Shown here: positions 10,421-22,230 of the stretch, piece after piece
Numbering within the stretch: position 1 is the stretch's first letter
How the letters are laid out: each line of letters starts with the position of its first letter
Source: Meconema thalassinum
Taxonomy: Eukaryota; Arthropoda; Insecta; Orthoptera; Tettigoniidae
NCBI GenBank assembly: GCA_946902985.2
Contig: OX336399.1
Span: 165,150,911 to 165,214,910 of the forward strand
Reading direction: 5' to 3'
Length of the DNA stretch: 64,000 nt
The notes under the pieces: generated by a model
Databases searched by the model: none
The model's input: the letters and a program-made list of their open reading frames with translations, nothing else
Told to the model about the DNA's origin: nothing
Translations under genes and position numbers: made by a program

Positions 10421-11456
10421 TTAGAAGGACAGTCCGGTACATGCACGTTGACGGTTGATCTTCAGTACGGCGTCGCGCCAGCGCGTGCTGCACTCAGAGC
10501 CGCTGCTGGGGAATACCGTCCCACCCGGTTTGTAGGCGCATCTACAAAGCATCAACAGTGGCGGCAGGTGGACCTGAACGAACAAGTTGCCGACCGACCA
10601 TATCCCAGACATGTTCGATGGGCGAAATGTCAAGCGAAAGGGCCGGCCAGGGAAGCAGAGGTATCCATCGTTCTGCGAAGAAGGCTTTCACATTCCTCGA
10701 CACATGCGGGCGGGCATTGTCCTGCTGAAATATGGCCTGTGGAACGGCCTGCAAGAGGGGCAGTGCCGCGGACTGTAAAACTTCCCTGACGTTGCGGTCA
10801 CTGTTCAGATTGCCCGCAAGACGTACGAGGCGCGATCGCCTATTATAGGCAATTGCGCCCCAAACCATTACACCTGGTGTTTGTCCGCTATGCTGCTCAA
10901 CAATACAGTCTGCCCGATTGCGTTCTCCATGGCGGCGTCGAACGCGTATGCGGCCATCTCTGTAGGACAGTTTGAAGCGGGACTCGTCCGAAAACACTAG
11001 ACTACATTTCGCCACTCAGCCTGCCAGTGTCGGCGTGCACGTGTCCATTGTAGTCGGAGGCGTCGTTGGTTCCCAGTCAACGGAAGCCGAGGCAGTGGCA
11101 TGCGTGCTACCAGGTCCAGCCCTCAAAAGACGGCGCCGCACAGTCGACGCAGACATGTCCACCCCCATTGCAGTGCTCCAACGTCGAGCCAACACCGAGG
11201 AAGACGCTGTTCTGTCCGATACGGCCATGCGGAGATGGCGGTCGTCTCGTGCTGTGGTCACATTGGTACCCTATCGTCGCTGTGTAAAGCCCTTCTCTCT
11301 CCACTGGATCCACATACGCCTTACTGTTGACGCAGCGTGCCCTGTACGAGCCGCAATGTCCCGGAACGACAAACCCACCTCCCAGAGCCCAAGCATTCTG
11401 CCCCGTTCAACCGCACTCACATGCTGATAGTCCACCCTGTGATGTCGGGGAGGCAT
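10421..11456 (-). pseudogene. Tc1-like DD34E transposase, frame-broken
   Basis: Three minus-strand frames together cover a Tc1-type transposase. The first (11456-11271) has the helix-turn-helix VERGRMLGLWEVGLSFRDIA. The second (11261-11016) covers the linker ARDDRHLRMAV and the second DNA-binding motif. The third (11015-10542) is the catalytic domain, with FSDESRFKL (first D), FQQDNARPHV (second D) and LDISPIEHVWD (E). The C-terminus continues in another frame to about 10421. Local GC content is well above the neighbouring AT-rich DNA. At least three frame breaks make it inactive. Confidence 0.82.
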
Positions 11457-11683
11457 CGTTGCATTTGCTTACACGTTTCCACTTGGTATGACTGCCCCAC
11501 GCCGACAGAGCTGTGCGGACACGGCCGACTGAATGCGCTCATACCGGCCTAGACAATGAGACCTTTTTCATGAAATCTTGTTAGTTACTCAACTGCTCAC
11601 ACAGCGCTGTTGACCAAGCATTGCACGACTAAGACGTATCTCTACTTAGTGTAAAACAAAGTCCCCGATTCTTGGATATCACG

Positions 11684-12212
11684 GGTAATCTCGAGAACCA
11701 CTGGATGGATTTTGATGCGGCTTTCACCATTCTGTACAGGTAATATCGAGGAAGATTTCTGTAGAAAATAATTTATTTATAATCAAAGGGAGCCAAGCAG
11801 TAACGATTTTAGATTTCAGTGAATAGGTCGAAGAAAGAACTTGACGTCCGTGCGCTTTTTAAGCATACGCTGGACAAACCGTTAAAAATATCAATATACT
11901 ATGAGTGTAAGAATTGTTCAGCATGAAAAATTGTACAAAAAAGTCCGCGTGAGCATATCTCTATCTTCGATACATCGCCCACTATAAGTGTTTTTAGTTT
12001 GGACGGGAGGGGCATTTGGCTTGCACCTCGCCATTCTTAAATTACGTCTGACAGGAATGCCTTGCACATTCATAACTGTTCCCGGGCGAAGCCGGGGCGG
12101 GTTGCTAGTGACACTATTATATTATCATTATAATTCCCACAGTATCAAAATGCAAATTATATCACAAAATAAAATAGCGTGCTAATAAATCTAAGAGAAA
12201 TTAGACATACCT
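11684..12212 (+). repeat. Left arm of a ~0.5-kb inverted duplication containing a Helitron 3' end
   Basis: This segment matches 13961-14488 in inverted orientation at roughly 90% or more by eye; the inner ~230 bp is nearly identical. Inside it, CCCGGGCGAAGCCGGGG (hairpin, 12082-12098) followed shortly by GCTAG and then T looks like a Helitron 3' terminus. About 100 bp beyond that terminus is also shared by both arms, so the two arms come from one duplication, not two separate Helitron insertions. Confidence 0.7.
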
Positions 12213-12391
12213 CGAACCTCGTTACAGTTGAATTCGATCAGAATCACCCGGTTTTCATTAAAGTTTATGCATTTTTCTGCTGAACGGTTTGGAAGTTCGG
12301 CAACAGGAAACTAGGACTGTTATTTACTTAAAATATTAATTTTTGTATTTTCATACTATTTGTGTTCATGATTTCATTACATTGTCAGAAT
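12213..12391. other. Short AT-rich spacer inside the inverted duplication
   Basis: No feature beyond AT-rich sequence is seen. Confidence 0.35.
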
Positions 12392-12710
12392 TACCGACAG
12401 TAGTGGCTACGCTGGCTAAAGCGCAGCGTTAGGCCATGGGGCCAAGCTCTCTGCTGACTCGGTAGACGCGTGTGTTCGAGCCCCACCGTCGGCCGTCCTT
12501 GAAATGATTTTCCGTGGTTTCCCATTTTTCAACACCAGGCAAATGATGGGACGGTACCTTCTAACAGGCCACGGCCGCTTCCTTTCACATCCTTGCCCAG
12601 TTTCATTCATCTTCATCCATTCCATCTCTCATCCTGACGCGCAGGTCGCCCACGGGCGTCGACTAGAAAGACCTGCACTCGGCCTCTCAGGAGGCCACAC
12701 GAAAAAAAAT
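12392..12710 (+). repeat. tRNA-derived SINE (family D)
   Basis: An A-box-like stretch (TGGCTACGCTGGCTAAAGCG) and a B box (GTGTTCGAGCCCCACC) head the element. The body contains CCGTGGTTTCCCATTTTTC and GGCCACGGCCGCTTCC. The 3' end CTCGGCCTCTCAGGAGGCC leads into an A-rich tail. A reverse copy with the same 3' end lies at 28206-28438. Confidence 0.75.
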
Positions 12711-12999
12711 GTCAGAATTAATGCTTTAATTAGTTGGGTATACTATTCAGTGTACCTATTATAAATAAAAACCGTGAGGTTTCTCACCTCCCCATATTAC
12801 GAAACCCGGTTGCCTTATACGGGGAAAGTGCACCTTTAAAGTTAACAATAATATCAGAGGGTATTACAACATCAAACGTGCCCATATTTGTAATATACAT
12901 AGTATATCGCCTGAGGTTTACATTGGTGAAAAAACCAAAATTATTCCGTTCCTTCTTATGTCTAATGTGAGCCCTAAAAAAAACTCCCCATATTTGGCG

Positions 13000-13860
13000 A
13001 CTTTCCTCTACCCATTTTTAGAAGATACCTTATGCACTGGACAGCTGAATCCGTGATTAATTGTATAGGTAGCTTCGTAAGTCTCAGAACTCAGGAAGTC
13101 CTTTCTAGCAGCGTTACTAGCAGCTTTCAAAGTTTCAAGGTAAGAAAGAAAATATTCCTCTAGCCAGTTTAGGCGACTGACATTTAATGAGAAAGAATGC
13201 CCTTTATCTGGACTTCTAGACTGAATATGATGATATGTGATGCTTACGTCATGCATAGCGAACCATTTATTAACGTTTTTCAAAAAAAAATGGTTGCTTC
13301 TGCGTCCGTGAATGTGTACGCTTCCGGGTGCATGCCTATATTTTTTTCAGTGTACTAATGGCACCAATAACTTCTGACGAGAACACTTCCTTGGCACGCC
13401 GAACATTCATTTTTTCAAATTTAGTGGGTTCGGTGTGTTTTTTAGTGAGGTGTCTGACCGGTTTGACGATCTCCCCCTTTTGCATTGTGTATAGTAATGA
13501 CAAGTATTTCCCTGAAATTATTCCAGACCATCAGTCATCTCTCGTTACAGAAACTGCGTTCTAATGTTTTTTTTTTTTTAGAATGTGACAATGATCAAAA
13601 CTAGGGAATACATTCCTAGACTCGTCGTATGGTTGATTGACCATTGGTTGCAAATTCCCTCCCCCTAAATGCCTCATCATTGTAGTGTTAGTTTTGTGAT
13701 TATCAGAGACAGTTGTTATAATTATGAAACCGCATTGTTCAACCTCGAGAATAACGTCCAACAGGAGTTTATGTATGTCCCGTCCTGACAGCTGCTTCGT
13801 GAAAAAAAGGCACACGGTATCTGATAATTTGTCGAAAGATCTCTTAGCACAAAACACAAC
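13000..13860 (-). pseudogene. P-element-like transposase relic
   Basis: Two minus-strand frames match P-element/THAP9-type transposases. The upstream frame (13857-13561) carries the RNase H-like core: CLFFTKQLSGRDIHKLLLDV, TTVSDNHKTN and FPSFDHCHILK. The downstream frame (13283-13008) has the C-terminal region with FAMHDVSITYHH and SRLNWLEEYFLSYLETLK. Between them about 280 bp read in other frames and include ARRTFIFSNLVG-type antisense shadow ORFs. The N-terminal THAP domain and the first catalytic residue are missing. It is a dead fragment caught between the arms of the inverted duplication. Confidence 0.72.
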
Positions 13861-13960
13861 ACACGATTAGCTGTTACTTGTTCCCGGCTGTAATTTTGAT
13901 CCTCTCTTTCCTATTAATGAGACGGTGCTGGAGTAGTGTCTTTGTACCCGAAGCAGGTGC

Positions 13961-14488
13961 AAGGTATGTCTAATTTCTCTTAGATTTATTAGCACGCTAT
14001 TTTATTTTGTGATATAATTTTAATTTTGATAATGCGGAAATTATAATGATAATAATTATATAGTGTCACTAGCAACCCGCCCCGGCTTCGCCCGGGAACA
14101 GTTATGAATGTGCAAGGCATTCCTGTCAGACGTAATTTAAGAATGGCGAGGTGCAAGCCAAATGCCCCTCCCGTCCAAACTAAAAACACTTATAGTGGGC
14201 GATGTATCGAAGATAGAGATATGCTCTCGCGGACTTTTTTGTAGAATTTCTCACGCTGAACAATTCTTACACTCATAATATAATGATATTTTTAACGGTT
14301 CGCCCAGCCTAAGCTTAAAAAGCGCACGGACGCCAGGCTATTTTTTCGACCTTTTCACTGAAATCGTTACTGCTTGGCTCCCTTTGGTCATAAATAAATT
14401 ATTTTCTACACAAATCTTCCTCGAGATCACCTTTACAGAATGGTGAAAGCAGCATCAAAATCCATCCAGTGGTTCTTGAGATTACACA
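13961..14488 (-). repeat. Right arm of the inverted duplication (Helitron 3' end on minus strand)
   Basis: This is the inverted partner of 11684-12212. On the minus strand the order is Helitron-derived body, CCCGGGCGAAGCCGGGG hairpin, CTAG, then the ~100 bp shared flank. Small differences such as GATTTTAGATTTCAGTG versus GATTTCAGTG show that the arms have diverged. Confidence 0.7.
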
Positions 14489-14519
14489 TTTAATATACGT
14501 CTTGTACAGCTGATTCCTT

Positions 14520-14845
14520 ATCGCGCGTATAATGGGAGGGGAGTGCGCTCTACCGGCAACGAGTAGAAACTTTCCAATTACATGTTATACATGGGTTCTA
14601 ACTGGGAATGTCAAGGCCGGTATTGAGCGCAGCTCGTATTCAGTCGGCCGTGGTGCGGAACACTGACCTGTCCGGTCCCGCGCCAGAGGGCACTGGTGGG
14701 CCAATGTGCACGCCATCTCTCTGCGATTTCAATCCCTTTTAGTATGGTACCGCAGGCCTATACGGCCCCTGTTCTGGGAGCATCTCCGACCATTTCTTCT
14801 GGGTGTTTCACTTTCTACAAACAGCACTATAGATCAATTAGGTGA
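14520..14845 (-). mobile_element. Short deletion derivative related to the Tc1-like element
   Basis: On the minus strand, one end (CTGTTTGTAGAAAGTGAAACA) matches the 10330 end of the Tc1-like element. The other end (CACGGCCGACTGAAT ... TACCGGCC) matches about 11519-11552. The whole transposase gene between them is missing, as in a MITE-like derivative. The innermost ~130 bp also resembles 51215-51345. Confidence 0.5.
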
Positions 14846-15690
14846 TAAAGCCTAAGTTCAAAGGGGGATTGATAATGATGTGCTTCTGAAAGAAGAAAAT
14901 CACAGAACAGACATAGGCAGGCTCTTACCTGAAGGAACATTTATGTGACATTCTTAAGTGTGAATGTATAATAGTTAAATGATCCTGCTATTTTTGGCGT
15001 TATCAAAGCGACTAAGTAATAAGTACATGATTTAGTGAGTTTTATATATTTTACTTAATCAAATGAAATATTTTCTTTCTAAACCGAAAATTTCCTAAAA
15101 CCATGGGCGTCACAAGTACGAGTAATATACAATACGAATTTATCACTTCGCACAAAATTCATTATGCTAAGAAGAGCAATGCGACGTATACCTGATAGCT
15201 CAAGAAGAGGAAAAACGTGATTGATCCGCTGTAACGGGTAGTACAAACTAGATATTTGGAAACAGTGCCGTTTGAATTATTAGGCAGATTCATATGTAGG
15301 GATATTTCCACAGTTTAATTTAACTCAGTAATTTGGAAATATCTGAAATCATGTCCTCCAGTTACAATATTTAGAACATGGGCGAACTTTATTTACGTTA
15401 GCATTTCAACGAACTGCTTGATTTTTATATTATTGATATATGGTGATACCACTGTTTTTAGGAACTGAACATTATGACAATGAATCACAAAAGAAGAAAC
15501 GCGAATTTCCTTGGACAAAAACTGTGAACTGAAAACAAAACATTCCTCCCAATCTTGCCATAAAGCAGCCAACGGTTTCAGACCAGTCAAATAATGAATT
15601 TCACGAAGCAAATAAGAAATGAAACGAAAATTGGGGGAGGGGGTAATGAAATAAAAATTATAACTTTGCACCCTCTGAAAAAAAAAAAAA
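14846..15690. other. AT-rich spacer
   Basis: No gene is seen. The segment 14969-15013 is a direct repeat of 10044-10092. Confidence 0.35.
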
Positions 15691-15715
15691 CCTGCGGACG
15701 CCCATGGGCAGGGTA

Positions 15716-16045
15716 CGGAGAAATATTGCGACGTTACGCGATCGGCACCCAATTCTGTCTTCGCGGTCAAGTACAGAGAAGTGTCGAGATGTTACACGAT
15801 TGGCGCTGCTCTCAGCCGTTTAACGAGATTCCCGTAGTCTTCACGTTAGAACACGGAGAAACATCGCGATTTACGGTCCTCGTTTGACGAGGTCGGTAAC
15901 AAGAAAATATAGCTTTTGTGCAATCGTTTGACAGGAATCCAGTTGTCCTCGTCATCGGATGCGTAGAAATATCGGTATGTTAGGCAATCGCCGCCGTTCT
16001 CGACCGTTTGACGAGATTCACGATGTCCTCGCTGTCGGACACTGC
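15716..16045. repeat. Degenerate ~80-bp tandem repeats
   Basis: Four diverged units begin near 15716, 15776, 15857 and 15962. Each starts with a GGAGAAATATCG-like phrase, and two carry CCGTTT(G/A)ACGAGATTC. Unit length is uneven, about 60-105 bp. GC content is higher than in the surroundings. Confidence 0.5.
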
Positions 16046-16703
16046 GGCGTTTACTTACATAAACAATTTAGATATAAATATATAGTTTCGTCCTTCCTCT
16101 GGCAAACTAGCGAAAGTGAAAATTCTTAATTTTACAGGAGAGCTAAAACAAGTTTCATCTACTCGTATAAAATCCTGTTATTTTCTTTTTCGGTCACTTT
16201 TAATACTCAGTAGACTCATTAACCAACATGTTTATAGGGTGCATTGATGTTAGCTCTTGTCTTAATTTTAAGGGCATAAATGGCAGTTTCGTTACTTTGC
16301 CAGAGTGATTTTATCTTAATATCTCTAGTATTACTGTTCCAAAGTATCGAATCTGCAATACAATTACAAAAGAAACAATTATTTGAATTAATTTTTAGAC
16401 CATTAGACTTTTATTTAAAGGGAAAAAAGTCGAAATTCCAATAATTTTCTTCAAAAATTGAACACAATAAAAAAAATAAGTTCCGTGACGAACTAAAGAG
16501 CCTAATTTTCTTAAAATTTACAATTCATGCCAATGATTAATATATATGGACCTATCTAGAATAATGACGAAATTAATTTGGTAATATCGAAATTTCTAAT
16601 TAGTTCGAAATATACCTGGTATAATGTAGCCTAATAGAGCAGTGCAGTTGGCAGTCGTGGTAACTGAAAATATTTTTAGGTCCATCTCTTAAGGTAGAGA
16701 ATA

Positions 16704-17560
16704 CCAAATTTGGTTGAAGTCCAATGGATAGCATGGACGTTACATGCAGTTAGACATTGGATCTATCAGCGCGCCTAAAATCATGTTGGCAACAATGTCG
16801 TGAATGTGTTGGTCAGAAATAATCTGAAATATTATGATCTCTTGTTGTGCCAATTTTGGATGAAATCCATTTGTTATTATAGAAGATACATGTATTTTAA
16901 AATTGGACCTATCAGCAGGCTTAGAATCATGTTAGCAGCATTGGCGTATATTAGTTGCTCCAAATTAATCTAGAATGGCAGGTATTATACGTGTGCAAAG
17001 TTTAGAGCTGTTGGCTCACAAACTTTCTGATATATTGACAATAGGATAAAAAAATAGAGACAGCATGTATTAACAGTTGGCAGCCCTGGTGGCTCTTAAG
17101 AATACGCTCAGTCATATCTGTTTATGTACACATAGTGCATACGAAATTTGGTTGAAATCCGATTGATAGTGTAGAAGTTAAATGCATTTAAAAATTGGGC
17201 CTATCAGCAGGCGTAGAATAATTTTGGCAACGCTGCCATGTATGGCCTCCTGGAAATTAAACTGAAATATTATTATCTACATGTGTGCCAATTTTGGAAT
17301 AACACCCATGCATACCTTCCAAGATATCCAACATAAAAAAGTCAACCCCTGGCACTATCCAGCCCATGACGGGCTAAGGCCGACCAACATGGAGATCAAA
17401 TTTCAATTGCGGTTTTTTAGCAGTTGATAGCACTGACATCATTTTCACATATGGGCTGAAGATATTCAGGTGTATATATACACTCATACCAAATTTGGTT
17501 TCAATTGCTGGAGCCATTTAGGAGTTGATAGGAGGGGACACACACACAGAGACAGACAGA
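16704..17560. repeat. ~146-bp tandem array
   Basis: Units start with CCAAATTTGGTTGAA or a variant near 16704, 16850, 16994, 17140, 17287 and 17488. The first five are 144-147 bp apart. The last is about 55 bp longer and holds a piece resembling a SINE 3' end (CCTGGCACTATCCAGCCCAT at 17350-17369). The array ends in a short CA/GA-rich stretch near 17540. Confidence 0.65.
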
Positions 17561-17649
17561 CATACATTTGCCGGGATCGATCTCATAAGTCTACATTTTC
17601 CTAATTTTTGAAAAATGTGAAAAGTAGGCTAGTAACAAATAAATTAATA

Positions 17650-18340
17650 CATAAATTAGCATACCACAATCAACTCAAAATCTGATTCTTCTGAATCATT
17701 CGGTTCGGGGAGTGTATCTCTCACCGTTTCTGATGACTGAAAGGTTTCATAAAATGCATGATAAACCTTTGAAATTTGCAGGTTATAGCAAAGTTTTTTC
17801 TGATCCTTTAATTTTGCACCGGAGATGCAGAATTTTGGAGGGTAAGGTTTCACTACTTGACAGTCCGATTGGCGACCTCTTCGATTCCTGAGAACGAACC
17901 TACTAAACATAGCATCTTCATAAGCAGTCTTTATCTGAACTGTACTTGGTTTGTCCTTTGTTTATCAAAACCAAACAGCTTTTCGGAAAGGCAAAGGATT
18001 CTTACCTTCAACCGACATAAAACTGTTCTTTATCAGGTTGAATTCAATAAAGTCAGTGTGCACCAATGAAGAAACATTCCAGGGTGATGGATTCTTGCGT
18101 GCATTTCGTATCTGTTGAACCCATCCTTCAGGAGTGTACACCGGGAGGTTCCTTGCAGATACATAATTTTTGAAGAATAGAATCACATTCCATTAAACTG
18201 TGCCCTGGCTCAAAATAAATGTGATCAATCTGCTGGAGCTTTTGGTGTTTCTTGATTGTTTCTAGACACATACAAACAAAGTTCGCATTTTTGTTGTTGT
18301 CCCTCGCAGCTATCTGACATCATCATTACATTCTCAATAT
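17650..18340 (-). pseudogene. Relic of a transposase-like insect gene family
   Basis: Minus-strand frames contain SDSCEGQQQ, then NANFVCMCLETIKK, then HIYFEPGHSLMECD. Next come YTPEGWVQQIRNARK and the segment FIEFNLIKNSFMSVEGKNPL. The SD(S/N)C-GQ-N and GHS-MECD blocks recur in a widespread repetitive insect protein family that I take to be transposase-derived. At least two frameshifts break the reading frame. I cannot name the superfamily with confidence. Confidence 0.5.
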
Positions 18341-18854
18341 CAAGCGAATCTGACACATTCGTTATTTTGCTGTAGTAAACTTTGTTGTATACTATTGTGT
18401 TGACTACGGCAAACTAACCAAAGTGCAGATTCGCTACTTTTCCATTGTCAAAATCCCATTGTATGCAGTTTCGTAAATAAAGAAGAGCTAATTGTTGCCA
18501 AACGGAACGAGCTACAGATACAATACTTTGCCAGACTGTAGATCTTATATTAATAGTAATTCTATGATATAAATTGCAGATTCGCTATTTTTGCACTTTC
18601 GCTAGTTTGCCAGAGGTGGGACGGTTTGTCTTCCTTTCCTAAACTACCATCTTCTGTGTACGGTACGTATTGTATCTGTAAAGCCATACGCTAAATAAAT
18701 AATAAACTGCGGAGTTATTTCCTGCTCATGTTTCAGAACCTTCTTATTCTTCCTCTTATGAATTGTTTGGGCGTTGCGCTTGCTCTTCAACCAATGACAA
18801 CCCATAATATCGATTATTATTTTTATTATTATTGATTGATTAAATCGTTCAAAT
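18341..18854. other. Spacer with no recognised feature
   Basis: AT-rich, ending in an ATT/GATT-rich stretch just before the LINE tail at 18859. Confidence 0.35.
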
Positions 18855-19850
18855 ATACACTTCTTCTTCTTCTCCTTCCTTAGCGTTTGTCCCGCCTAGC
18901 TGCAGGGTCCGCTATATGGATACGTTGTCGCCATTTGTTTCTGTCTCGGGCCATGTCAGGATGGAGGTGATGTTCTTCAGATCTCCATGTAGCGTATCAT
19001 CCCACTGTTGCTTCGGTCTTCCCTTACGTCTCTTGCCGACGACTTGTATAGTGCAGCCAGTCTTTGCAATTGTGTCCGCTTCCGCTCGTAGAACATGCCC
19101 AAACCAACGCACACGGCACTCTCGCATCTTGTCACTGATTGGTGCAACCCCAAACCGTTTCCTGATGTCATTGGAAACAAGATCCAATTTGGTGACACCC
19201 GCTGTCCATCGCGACATCTTAGTCTCCATAACGCCCAAGCGACGTTCTGTCACTGTTGTCACTCGCATCCGTACAATGCGACAGGACGGATGACATTACG
19301 ATAGATCTTTGACTTTAGCTTGTTCTTCATCTTTCGTTCGCAGGTGATTTCAGTTGTCGTTCAGCACTTCATCCAAGCTGCGCTGATTCTCGTATTGACC
19401 TCTTCTACAAGACTTCCATCATTAGTGATCATAGAGCCTAGATATTTAAATTTTGTTACACGTGGCAAGTCTTCCCCATCTACTTGGATATCACCTATAT
19501 CTTGCATATCTGTCGTCATGTATTCCGTTTTTCTTTTCTTTAGGCGCAGGCCATAATGTGCAAGTCGATCGCTCCAGGCTTGGATCTGAAGCTGCAGGTC
19601 TTCTTTGCTTGTGGAGGCTAACATGACATCCTCAACGCAGAGGAAGGTCCACGGTATTGGCTTTTGTAGGACAGATGTTACAGTGTCCATCACTAGGATG
19701 AACAAGAGCGGTGATAATGCAGAACCTGCGGCAGCTCGGACATAGCTACTTGGTTCCCTGTGAAGGAGCTGCACCCAGTTCACGAGGTATTCTGGCACAC
19801 CGTGCTTTCGAAGTGCAAGCCAGATGAGGTTGTGAGGTACACATTTTACA
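18855..19850 (-). pseudogene. 5'-truncated LINE reverse transcriptase, catalytic box mutated
   Basis: The minus-strand reading covers the LINE C-terminal half in two or more frames. It includes GSALSPLLFILVMD and the thumb segment TKFKYLGSMITNDGS. Beyond a frame break come RVRWFGHVLRAE and the basic end KRRKGRPKQQW. The catalytic aspartate pair, normally (F/Y)ADD, reads CVEDVMLAS, so polymerase activity is lost. The element ends in a GAAGAAGAAG tail near 18859. The order of motifs fits RTE-like elements. Confidence 0.78.
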
Positions 19851-20087
19851 AAATTCAGAAAGACACATTTTATGGATTTCCTTCCAATTCCTACTCATTC
19901 TTTAACCTGTAAATTTACAATTATTAAATTATATTGTTATAGGCTTAATATGATAAAGACAGGTCGAAATAGGATATCAAATTCATACAGAGCAGGAAGA
20001 GCAATAACATAATGCCACTAAAAGGTGCAACCTTGTGTGTGGCTTGCATATCATTGATTACTCTTTCTTAAAATTGTATAACTGCTT

Positions 20088-20949
20088 CAGGGCCCGATTT
20101 AAGAGTATGCTGCCTAGTGGCTAAAGTCCATTTGTCACCTCTCTATAGTTCATATTTGCTTAATACATTTGTTTTATACAAGAAAAGGATAAGAGTTCAT
20201 TGGCGTTTTCATATTTTTTAAACATAAAGTTCATTTAGTTTAGATAAAACTACAAATTTAATGGTTTACATAATAAATTATATAATGAAATTAGTTACAG
20301 TATCTACTTTTTTAAAACTTACAGTACTTCTTTTAAGATTCGTTAAACAATGAAATAGGTTTCGAACTTAATCAATTAATTTGTTCTTGGAGATCAGTGA
20401 TCACTATTTTACACATATTTTTATATTTTAATGCTAATGACTATATTTTGCTTAATTGAAGAACTGTGTTCAATTTGAATAAAGTTGTCCTACACGGTGA
20501 AATGAAATTACAAAAAATGTACTTAATTACTGGTTTATTTGTTGAAAAATATACAAACTTCTCTAAAATAACTCACCCCACGTAATCTTGATGTTCAAAT
20601 TTACATACCGTAGCTTTCTTACGAGATTTATTAATGGCAAACTCGTTAATAATGTCCTCATATGACAGTGTTTTTGTTGTATTTGCCTCAATACAAAGTA
20701 ATGAAAATGAGTAATGTATTTCAGAAATACTAGTTCGCAGATAGTTCTTAAGTCTTCTAAGGCAGGAAAAAACCGTAGAAGTACTGAAACATATTTTTAA
20801 GTAACATGTATTCTTAAATTAGTACGGAAAATATTATTAACGTCTGAAATACTTCATTTTAACTTTTGAATAAATTGCCAAACTTCCGCCCCTGAAAATT
20901 TGCCGCTCTAGGCTGCAGCCTACTTAGCCTATTTAGAAATACGGCCCTG
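20088..20949 (-). mobile_element. hAT-like deletion derivative retaining the transposase C-terminus
   Basis: The ends CAGGGCCCGATTT (20088) and AAATACGGCCCTG (20937-20949) are imperfect inverted repeats of hAT type. Flanking 8-bp sequences AACTGCTT and GATGGCTT agree at five positions, so the duplication is only suggestive. On the minus strand, 20790-20570 encodes FSCLRRLKNYLRTSISEIHY and LSYEDIINEFAINKSRK. This is the dimerisation tail seen in ZMYM1/ZNF862-type hAT transposases. The remaining transposase is absent. Confidence 0.6.
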
Positions 20950-21920
20950 GATGGCTTACTCGAATAACACTTTCTATATAAATGCTTTATGTACTAAAAA
21001 TAATGAATTAGAAGGAAAATTGAATTGCGTTTGTATAAATTTGTAGGCTCAACTAATTAAATTTTCAATTTTAATTTTGTTTTCTCTGAGAAAATGTTTC
21101 ATATGCATCTTCAGGTTTGCAGGATTTCCTTTGAATTCTTTTAATTGGGAGAATGTTACATAATTTTGGTGAGAAATACAGGAAGTTACGTTTAGCTATA
21201 CTGAACTTAGGTTGATATAAAATAGAGCGATTCTCTGTAATACTTCTGGTTTCATACTTGAATTCTATTTCTATCTTTAAAAATGTATTTTGAGGTTTCA
21301 AAATCATACAATTGTTTAATGTTGAAGACCCTTGTCTCAGCATACAGTCTCATAGTCGGATATAATCTATCTTACTTCAACATTATTCCCAGCATGAAAT
21401 TCTGCACTATCTGAACACTCTTTAGTACATTTTCATAGACACCTCCCCAGGCAAGGATACCATAAGAAAGAACTAACTGGACTAGAGCATGGTAGATGTG
21501 TCTTGACATTGTAATTGTTTTAAGTTGTGAAATTAGATTGTTCTTCTTATTTTACTTGTACGGTGATTGCATTGGCTTTTCCATTTCATATCACTATCTA
21601 AGATATTAAACTGTATCCACTTTAGCTATTTTAGGACAGTCACATTTCTGATTACAGTTCAAAGTGTGTATTTTTAGTTTATTATAATAATCTTCAGCTG
21701 CTTTTAAACTGAATCTTACGAACTTCAATGTATTTATCTTTAAAAGTAGTTCGTTACCATTTTCAATGCAGCAGTTGCAAATTGTTTTACATTTCCCCAT
21801 GTTCTACCTTCAACACAAACGGCCGAATCATCTGCGTATATGACATTATCAATTTCAATTCCATGTATAGATGATCAATATCGTTGATAAAAATCAAAAA
21901 TAATAATGGAAGCAGTACTG

Positions 21921-22230
21921 CTCGAGTCTAAACTGCGTGGACCTGAGAGGAATGTGCATCGCAGACTAGTATGAGTATTATGAGTGGTGGTGACGAGTGA
22001 TGCGGTTTCTCGGTCCTTGCGTAGTAACAGAAGCAAATACATTAGTCGGTGACTCAGTCACTCATTCCCAACGCGACACTGGTTTCAGAAAAGACCCATG
22101 TTAGGAGTATTGGAATAGATGAGAATATCAGGTAACACGGCGGGCTGTCGACAGGCTTCTCAATTCTCGCCTGCTCTTACCTTGCCTCTGCTCTTCATCC
22201 CGCAAGTTCACAGAGCTTGGAACCGAGCAG
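21921..22230. mobile_element. ~310-bp insertion inside the reverse transcriptase motif
   Basis: The reverse-transcriptase code stops after the PQGT block and resumes with VLLP-type residues once this segment is removed. Flanking sequences AGCAGTACTG and AGCAGTCCAG look like an imperfect 10-bp target duplication. The insert has no coding potential that I recognise and no clear terminal inverted repeat. Confidence 0.5.

Noticed and set aside
10448..11552. Plus-strand ORFs of 60-150 codons
   Set aside because: They are antisense shadows of the GC-rich Tc1-like transposase.
11988..12185. 65-66-codon ORF repeated at 13989-14189
   Set aside because: Both lie in the arms of the inverted duplication and run across the Helitron terminus; not a gene.
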